Assembly: GCA_019916065.1 (NCBI GenBank)
Contig: CM034241.1
Span: 24,775,340-24,839,339 of the forward strand
Source: Vitellaria paradoxa
Lineage: Eukaryota > Streptophyta > Magnoliopsida > Ericales > Sapotaceae
Direction of reading: 5' to 3'
Length of the DNA stretch: 64,000 bases
A program made the translations under genes and the position numbers. How positions within the stretch are numbered: position 1 is the first letter of the stretch; every line of letters starts with the position of its first letter. Of this stretch, positions 57,901 through 64,000 are shown one piece after another. The notes below the pieces were generated by a model. That model ran no database searches. It was not told the origin of the DNA and saw only the letters and a program-made list of their open reading frames with translations.

Positions 57901-58700
57901 TTCAATTTCATCTCTAGTGTGACACACCTTTTTACAGAGCATCCCCATCCCCCAGTGTAACACCAGAAGCAGACTTAGTGTTTAACTTGCATTTAGAGTC
58001 AAAACTACCTTATAGAACCCCTAGGGTACATCACTGTCAAATAAGGAGATATTTCACTATATTCGCACACAGAAACTACAATTGGCCTGTTCTCAAGGAG
58101 ATACAAAGGTCGTCCTATAGGGCTTGGACGTTTCACATTCTATATGTCATATGTATTTTAAGGTTGTATGATAATGACTGTTATAAAACAGGATACTATC
58201 TTATGGGATTATAATTGCAAAGAGTGGAAAAGTACTCTTGATATCTTTGGGGTATCCAAGTGTAACGGTTTTCATGCATAGCTGAAACCATGGACCAACT
58301 ATCTCTAATTACATAGACTTGGCGTAATAGTTTTTAAAAACATAATTAAAATATTTTAAACTAGAACCAAAACCCAGGTTTCTTAACATACTCATTTTGA
58401 AGATGTCAAGTGACGACTTTAAATCTTTGTATCAAGGTCTTATTTCAAAATTAAAATCATACTTTCCACCATTTTGGCGATCTTCCACCATTTTGGCGAT
58501 CTCGATTGGACCACGTCGTAATTGAGACACATGGCCTGTGCCAATCAAACCTGGCTCGCGAACTCGACCATGATGTTTGGCATATGTTACAATTATGGAA
58601 TTGGATTTGTAAAATCATTAATTCGAATCAATTCTTTATAACTTTTTATTTAACAAATTATGGCATGTTTGGAGAAGCAAAATTAGCCAAAAAAGAAAAG
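57901..58700. other. Spacer, nothing recognised
   Basis: Two open frames (57978-58214 and 58506-58742) have no recognisable domain. A 17-base word CTTCCACCATTTTGGCG is tandemly repeated near 58464-58500. Confidence 0.4.
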
Positions 58701-59229
58701 GGTGCCGCTATTTGCAACTCTATTTTTTCTCCTACAGCCTAGTTAATTTATTCATTTTATGTTTTCTCTAAGTACTCCAATAATTTTTCCATGCAACCCA
58801 CAAATTCCGCCTAAAATTACAAAAATACCATTTCCCTTCTAAAATCCTTATAAAATTGAAAACTCATTTGTTGAAATGATGTAACATCTTCAGTAGATAC
58901 ATGTCGAAATTTTACAATTGTTTCGATAACAGATTATTGAATTGTTCTATGGTCATTAAAAATATTAAAACAACAAGAGTCTGTTAAAATATTTTAATTT
59001 TTTCAATGACCAGTTACTGAAATATTTTGTTTATTTTAGTGTGAAAATATTAAAAATTTATGTGATTAATTGTAAAATTTTTCAATAACTGATTGTTGAA
59101 ATTGTATGATTTTTTCAACAAATACCTATTGACAAGGATGTTATTTTGCATTGGGACATTTTTATCTTAATATGGAAAAATTTTAACTGAGCTGTGGGCG
59201 AAAACATAGGGTTGCGAATAGCGGCATCC
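58701..59229. mobile_element. Inverted-repeat element, MULE-like MITE
   Basis: Ends GGTGCCGCTATTTGCAACTC and, from the complement of the right end, GGATGCCGCTATTCGCAACCC. Similarity continues for about 60-75 bp (CTCCTACAGCCTAGTTAA against GCCCACAGCTCAGTTAA). The flanks are A-rich, so the target duplication is ambiguous. No coding content. Confidence 0.6.
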
Positions 59230-59458
59230 AAAAAAATTTAACTTTTGATATTTTTGGTGTTTGGTAAAATATGTACATGACTTGTTGTTAGCACATTAAT
59301 TTTTGCTTACATAATTAAGGGTACAATGGTCATTTCATTTTAACTTAATTTTAAAATTACCAAAATTTTTATCAAAGTTATTTTTTATTTTTTTATTTTT
59401 TTCATACAAAGGTTCTTAGATGAACGCTGTGCCCATTGCCCAAGGCTATAACTGTCAT

Positions 59459-59711
59459 TAAGGCTTAGTTTGGGGACAAATTTAGTTAGTTTTTTCTTAG
59501 TTAGCCAGTAGCTAATTAAAAAAAAATTAATTAAATTTATGTTTAGGAACGGAAAAAAGTGACTTTTTTTGAGGTGATTAACTTATTTTTATTAATTAGA
59601 GTTATCCTTAAAAATTTAAAAAAAATTAAAATATAAGAAAATAAATTTAACTAAATACTATTAAAATAGTCATTAATTTGCTAATGGCTACCGATACCAA
59701 ACGGAGCCTAA
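59459..59711. mobile_element. MITE-like element upstream of a gene
   Basis: Ends TTAAGGCTTAGTTTGGGGAC and, from the complement of the right end, CTTAGGCTCCGTTTGGTATC. The interior is AT-rich. It lies about 100 bp before the probable transcribed region of the 60344 gene. Superfamily not fixed. Confidence 0.5.
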
Positions 59712-59989
59712 GAAAACAACAAACGGCAAGGGCATTGCCGCATTTTATATCAGAACCGAATCCCTCCAAAATTCCCAGTAGAGCAAAGCGGTGCCCTCTT
59801 CTCTTCTCTCTCCTCCGATGAGGGACAGTCTGTGAACAGAACGTTAAAAGGGCCTCTCAGTTCGCGGGTCGTCTATCTCTGGAACTCCGTACAGTCACAG
59901 AGCAAAAAGGTATGAAATATGAACTCACCATTTCTCTAGTTCTTAATAGTCATAAGCGCAGAGCAGCATCTATTTTTATATTTGATGTT

Positions 59990-60356
59990 TAGTTTCCTGA
60001 CCCATATTGTTAAAAGTCCGTAATTTCCCTATTGGTTGGAGACAATGAACTTTGGGTAATTGGATTTGGTCTGGAATGTCCCAGAAGAATTGAATACATG
60101 GTCTGTTTTGATCTTTGTGGCGTGAGTTTAGTTTGCTTGAAAATGGAATCGGGTCTATTTTTTGGTTTTCCAGACCCATGCTGTCAGAAGTAAATAATTT
60201 CCGTAGTGGTTGGAAATACTGAATTTTGATGATCTTATGGTCCTTATTACATTTGGGTAATTGGTTTTGGATTTTGTAGGACCCTGAAGAATTTAATAAA
60301 TGGCTTGATTGATCTTTGTGGTGTGAATTTAGTTTGCTTGAAAATGGATTCCGGTC
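59990..60356 (+). repeat. About 200 bp tandem duplication spanning the start codon
   Basis: GACCCATRYTGTYARAAGT, TTTCCSTAKTGGTTGGARAY, GGGTAATTGGWTTTGG and GATCTTTGTGGYGTGARTTT, AGTTTGCTTGAAAATGGA occur in order at about 59999-60149 and 60173-60349. The first copy therefore contains a second ATG in the same context (about 60143), opening a short frame MESGLFFGFPDPC…K that stops before the real start. Confidence 0.85.
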
Positions 60357-60475
60357 CAGGCAGTGATGAACCCGCGTCATGGGATGAGCTCTATAGTGTC
60401 AATTTGATGCCATCGGAGTTGTTTCTCAAGTTCCGTAAAGAAATTGAGGGTTTTCGTGTTGGTCTCAATATGGAG
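60344..60475 (+). CDS. First coding exon of a conserved plant gene of unknown function (partial)
   Basis: ATG at 60344, 44 complete codons, then donor GAG|GTATGT. It reads MDSGPGSDEPASWDELYSVN, then LMPSELFLKFRKEIEGFRVG, then LNME. This resembles the N-terminus of a land-plant protein family of unknown function (…LYSVNLMPSELFLKFR…GFR-G-N-E-…), judged from memory. A leader intron is likely: donor AAAAAG|GTATGA near 59909 and acceptor TTTTGTAG near 60279. No later exon is visible before 64000; the downstream intron is filled by SINE, LINE and gypsy sequence. The gene either continues beyond the window or is broken. Confidence 0.72.
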
Positions 60476-60501
60476 GTATGTCTCCATTCCTATTCACTTG
60501 A

Positions 60502-60930
60502 GTTGCACAAAATTCAAACTTTAGAATGCCTTTGAGTCCTTAATTTGATTGATGCCTAGTAGGTTCTATATGTTGCCTTGTTGGTTCTGCGACAATCGTC
60601 AATTAATTTAATCTGCAAAACTTTCATTGTAAATTCTGGAATGTTGAATTCTCCCCTTTGGTTTTGCAATTTTGTTCTATGGGACTTAGATCCCCTTCTC
60701 TTGCCTAACTCAAAACTTTTGATTACCTTTGAGTATTTAATTTGATTGATGCTTTGTTTGCTCCTTGGCTGTTTTTGGTTCCTCTTGTTTGTGGTAGCAA
60801 TTTGCAAACAACTTAATCTGCAAATGTGTTATTGTCATATCTAGAGTGTTGAATTCTCCTGGTTGGTTTCACAATTTTGTTATATGGGGCTTTAGTCCCC
60901 TCATCGTGTCTCATTGGCCAAAGGAGGAAG
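60502..60930 (+). repeat. About 205 bp tandem duplication in the first intron
   Basis: CCTTTGAGTMYTTAATTTGA, TTGATGC, then TTAATCTGCAAA, GTGTTGAATTCTCC-, GGTTTYRCAATTTTGTT and ATGGG-CTT occur twice, at about 60528-60695 and 60728-60895. Non-coding. Confidence 0.8.
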
Positions 60931-61039
60931 AACTTTGGAATGGCCAAGCTTACAATAGTTTCACCATTTGTTGTTGGATAATTTATAATTTGCATCCTTG
61001 AACTTGTGACTAAATCTTACTATAGGGCTTACCTACGGA

Positions 61040-61300
61040 ACCACAAGGGATAGCTCGATTGGTAGTATAGTTAAGTGTTGAGCTAATAGTGGACACAATG
61101 AATCTCAAGTTTGAGTCTCATTGAGTGCATATCCTCTTGAGGGCTACCCACACAGTTGTAATGTACTTGCTCGGTCTGTGGGTTTTGTTGGTTGATTCAT
61201 GAATTTAGAGTTTACTCTCTAGGGATGGTTCCAATGTAGCTCTGCCTTGGGAAGGTTCCTTGTCATCTAAAATCAGAGAAAAAAAAAAAAAAAAAAAACT
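61040..61300 (+). mobile_element. tRNA-derived SINE (family A), second copy
   Basis: A-box-like GGGATAGCTCGATTGGTAG, B-box-like CAAGTTTGAGTCTC, CCTCTTGAGGGCTACCCAC, GTTTACTCTCTAGGGATGG, CTGCCTTGGGAAGGTTCC, TTGTCATC, and a tail of about 20 A. Same family as the SINE at 17470-17708. The target duplication is not clear. Confidence 0.82.
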
Positions 61301-61762
61301 AAAAATACGTAAGGACCTAAGATTTTAACTTGTTGCAATGGTTACATTCTGTAAGCCCCCAATTGCAAACTCTTGTTAAATGGGCCGACCCAACACATTG
61401 ATAGATGTGGTGATGTGGCCATTTAAGGGGAGATTTGTTAAGGAAGGCTCATAGAGGGTTAACACTATAATGAATTAAAATCTTGGTCTTTAATTATTAC
61501 AATTCTAAGGGAGCCTTGCAGTGAGATTTGGTTAAAAGCAATTTATCCTTTTTTTTTTTTTGGGTGGAAAGAGTTCTTTGATTATATTAGTAAAAGATGG
61601 CCCACTAGTGTTAATAATTTTATGAACTTTTTTTTAATTTCTTTTTGGGTAAATTATACTTTACAACTTATACTTTACATTGAATTTCACTTTGTTAGAA
61701 TATAATAAATATAGTAGGATGTGTGTATAGGAGATTTGCTTTGATTAGGAAGAATATTCTCA
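61301..61762. other. Intronic or intergenic DNA, nothing recognised
   Basis: A T-run GGGTGG motif at 61551-61567 could be another poly(A)-tailed insert read on the minus strand; no duplication found. Confidence 0.4.
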
Positions 61763-62030
61763 TCTTTTTTTTTTTTTTTTTGACGAAATAGTAGTATATT
61801 AAAAGAAAACAATATACAAAGGGCATACCCGAGCAGATACAAACAATGCTGGGAACAAACAAAAGCAGGTCCATCAAGGGAACAAGCAAAACACAGTGCT
61901 ACAAGCAACCTATCAAAATAACTCAATAGAACTAAGGGAGTGATGCCCATCCCATAAGAGTAAGCCGTAGGCCGATTGGCATGCCTAACTTATCAAACAG
62001 TAGAATCCTAAAGATCCTATTCCTTGACTA
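61763..62030 (-). mobile_element. LINE 3' end fragment
   Basis: It starts with about 17 T on the + strand (poly(A) on minus), then the complement of CTTTTAATATACTACTATTTCG, CCTTTGTATATTGTTTT and GCCTACGGCTTACTCTTATG. This resembles a plant L1-type 3' UTR by layout and poly(A). No reverse transcriptase sequence in the fragment. The 5' limit is uncertain. Confidence 0.5.
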
Positions 62031-62039
62031 TCCACATGT

Positions 62040-62308
62040 TGCCTTGAGGATTAGGCTTCTGACGTAGCACAACGGAACGAAAAGACACAAGGACAACGAC
62101 AAAAATAATAACTAAGAAAAATAAAACTCAAGTTATCTCAATATTATTCTCAAACCTGAATATTCTTTACAACCTCCAACCTTTTATATAGGCTAGAGTT
62201 GAATACCAAATCAAGTAACTTTCTAAAATAAAATAATCAAATCATAATCAAATTATAATCAAATATCGAAATTTAAGAAAAATAAATAAATTAAACTCCT
62301 AAAAATTC
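62040..62308 (-). repeat. 3' LTR of the gypsy element
   Basis: Downstream (minus strand) of the polypurine-like TTTTGAGAGGGAGAA (about 62306-62320). It contains a promoter-like CCTATATAAAAGG (about 62190) and then untranslated sequence. The partner LTR lies beyond the window. Confidence 0.65.
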
Positions 62309-62535
62309 TCCCTCTCAAAATTAATCTATCCAGTTCAAATTACGTCCTCGCCTACAATATTTGAATTGGAAACGGCTATCATAATCTCTATCATTTCCTT
62401 GGGTTGAAAAGAACTCTGCTCCGTAGAGTGTTGGTGAAGATATTGCGCGAAGAGTTGAGGATTTAATTCGGTGGGACTCCTCCTTAGTAAAGTGCCATTT
62501 GAGTCTAGTTTGTGTTTTCACCTGACAAGAAAGCG

Positions 62536-63960
62536 CTAAAGGCGCCCCTGAGAAGAAATGATGGTCTCAATATCAAGCATATTAGTGATCTGCTTTACAT
62601 TCAGCTGTTGGATCGGTGGAATGGCTAGCATCGGTGAAGGAACAGAAGAGCCAACTGAGTGACCTGCGGAAGTATTAATAGGAATGACTGGAGGCTCGAA
62701 TGTGCCTCGGTAAAGTAACAAGTCTTCTACATTGAAAATTAGACTAATATTCATATCAGTAAGTAAATCAATTAAATAAGTATTAGGGCCCAATTTTTTG
62801 CGGATACGAAAAGGTTCAATGGCACATGCATGCAATTTCTTGAAAGAATGTTTAGAATAACGCTCCGGGTGAACACGAACCATAACATCATAATGTCCTT
62901 AATTAAATACAACATTGCGACGATGTACATCAGCAACAATTTTATAATTTAAATTACTAGTTGCAACTTTACGTCGAACATTAGCATAGATATCATGAAT
63001 GTGTTGGGCAAAAGATTTAGCTAGTTGAGATGGTCAGCTATCAGATGGTAAGGGAATAAGGTCAATAGGTGGACGAGGGGTACCATGAACACACTCAAAA
63101 GGACTCTTACCAGTGGAACGATTGATAGAGCTATTATAAGCAAATTCAGTGGTAGGGAGTAACAAATCCCAAATTCCCTGACGCTCCCCAACTAGACACC
63201 TAAGCATCTCTCCTAAACTCCGATTAACCACCTTAGTCCGACCATCAGTCTGGGGATGAAAAGCAGACGAAAATTTCAAATAGGTACCAAACAGTTTCCA
63301 CAGAATCTTCCAAAAGTAACTCTCAAACTTAACATCCCTATCTGACATTATGAAAGTGGGTAGTCCATGCAGTTTGATAACCTCCCTAAAGAATAACTTC
63401 GCTACATGTAAAGCATTAGCTGATTTGGTGCAAGGTATGAAGTGGGCCATCTTACAAAAGGTTGTGCACAAGCTAGAGTTTTGTTTTTTAGCCTTTGCTA
63501 CCTAACATGTGCGAGACTAAGAAACAATTCTGGCCACATCTTTCTTTAAAGATGGCCAATAAAACCTATCTTCGACTAAAGCGATAGTCTTATCCCAACT
63601 AAAATGTCCAGCTAATCCCTCTGCATGTAACTCCTAAACCAAAAATTCTCTAACAGAAGTACGAGAAATGCACAACTTAGACCCACGAAGCAAGTAACCA
63701 TCTCGAATAATAAAATCAACAAGCTCGCGACAGTTACCATCCTAGATGTCTTAAAAGATTAGGCTAAAGTCTGGACGAGTCGGGTATTCATCTTTGAGCC
63801 TATCAAAACCTGTGACACTAACACTCATAGATTGCAAATTGAGAGCAACCCTACTCAAAGTATTAGCAACCTTATTTTCTACACTTGCACGGTGATTGAG
63901 AACAAAGGTATATTCTTGAATAAACTCTACCCATGAAGCATACTTATTACTCAATTTCTT
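62536..63960 (-). pseudogene. Gypsy RNase H end and integrase, decayed
   Basis: 63954-63751: WVEFIQEYTFVLNHRASVEN, KVANTLSR (end of RNase H). About 63690-63490: LHAEGLAGHFSWDKTIALVE, DRFYWPSLKKDVARIVS, a zinc-binding motif with stops. 63471-63034: FCKMAHFIPCTKSANALHVA, KLFFREVIKLHGLPTFIMSD, RDVKFESYFW, FSSAFHPQTDGRTKVVNRS. The stretch that normally carries the first catalytic Asp (before SKMAHF) is missing, and the catalytic Glu in TDGQTEVVNR is Lys. 62883-62536: MVRVHPERYSKHSFKKLHA, GPNTYLIDLL, NVEDLLLYRGTFEPP, the usual integrase tail. Confidence 0.88.
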
Positions 63961-64000
63961 TTAGGAATGAAGGTATTTTAAGGCTTGATGGTCAGAGTAT

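Larger units (their letters stand above)
62040..64000 (-). mobile_element. Ty3/gypsy retrotransposon, 3' part, cut by the window edge
   Basis: Minus strand, order RNase H end, zinc-binding H2C2, integrase, integrase tail, polypurine tract, LTR. The 5' half is outside the window. All reading frames carry defects. Confidence 0.88.

Overview
This is a 64 kb piece of nuclear DNA from a flowering plant, most likely a woody eudicot; the species cannot be told from sequence alone. The base composition is strongly AT-rich. The few host genes have plant-specific products and GT-AG introns, and most of the rest is decayed plant transposable elements (copia, gypsy, MULE, hAT, CACTA, Helitron, tRNA-derived SINEs, LINE) plus one insertion of chloroplast DNA.

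Three host genes look intact as far as the window shows. All are on the + strand: an OXIDATIVE STRESS 3 (OXS3)-like gene with two coding exons (16004-18325), a single-coding-exon RRM-like gene (31430-32290), and the first coding exon of a conserved plant gene of unknown function (60344-60475). The rest of the third gene is not visible before the right edge.

Layout. 1-2141: no recognised gene. 2142-6408: minus-strand graveyard of gene fragments, namely a rhomboid-protease pseudogene, an AP2 DNA-binding-domain exon and an AGO4-clade Argonaute exon. A 2.0 kb hAT element sits inside a rhomboid exon. 6975-8440: non-coding repeat family. 8470-13099: decayed MULE transposase gene followed by a plant-mobile-domain (PMD) gene, both minus strand. 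13.9-14.8 kb: AT-rich tandem repeats. 16.0-18.3 kb: OXS3-like gene with a SINE in its intron. 19.67-25.69 kb: Ty1/copia element, minus strand. 25.75-28.37 kb and 35.55-38.87 kb: two members of one large LTR-like family, the second carrying an inserted exon of a SEL1-like gene. 28.40-28.97 kb: 215 bp tandem repeat. 30.6-32.3 kb: RRM-like gene. 33.7-34.4 kb: chloroplast-derived DNA, then a SINE with perfect target-site duplication. 42.5-43.3 kb: gypsy remnant. 44.48-45.74 kb: non-autonomous MULE with perfect 9 bp target duplication. 46.02-53.11 kb: CACTA element whose TNP2 transposase gene breaks off into about ten copies of a 178 bp satellite-like repeat. 53.14-56.1 kb: Helitron with a dead PIF1 helicase. 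56.65-57.9 kb: second copy of the 7 kb repeat family. 58.7-59.7 kb: two MITE-like elements. 59.8-60.5 kb: start of a plant gene. 61-64 kb: SINE, LINE 3' end and a gypsy element running off the right edge.

The genes do not form a functional unit. The main story is layered transposition. Several insertions can be proved from the sequence alone, because removing the element and one target duplication restores a reading frame or a tandem-repeat period. Several very short poly(A)-tailed inserts with long duplications look like SINEs truncated to almost nothing.
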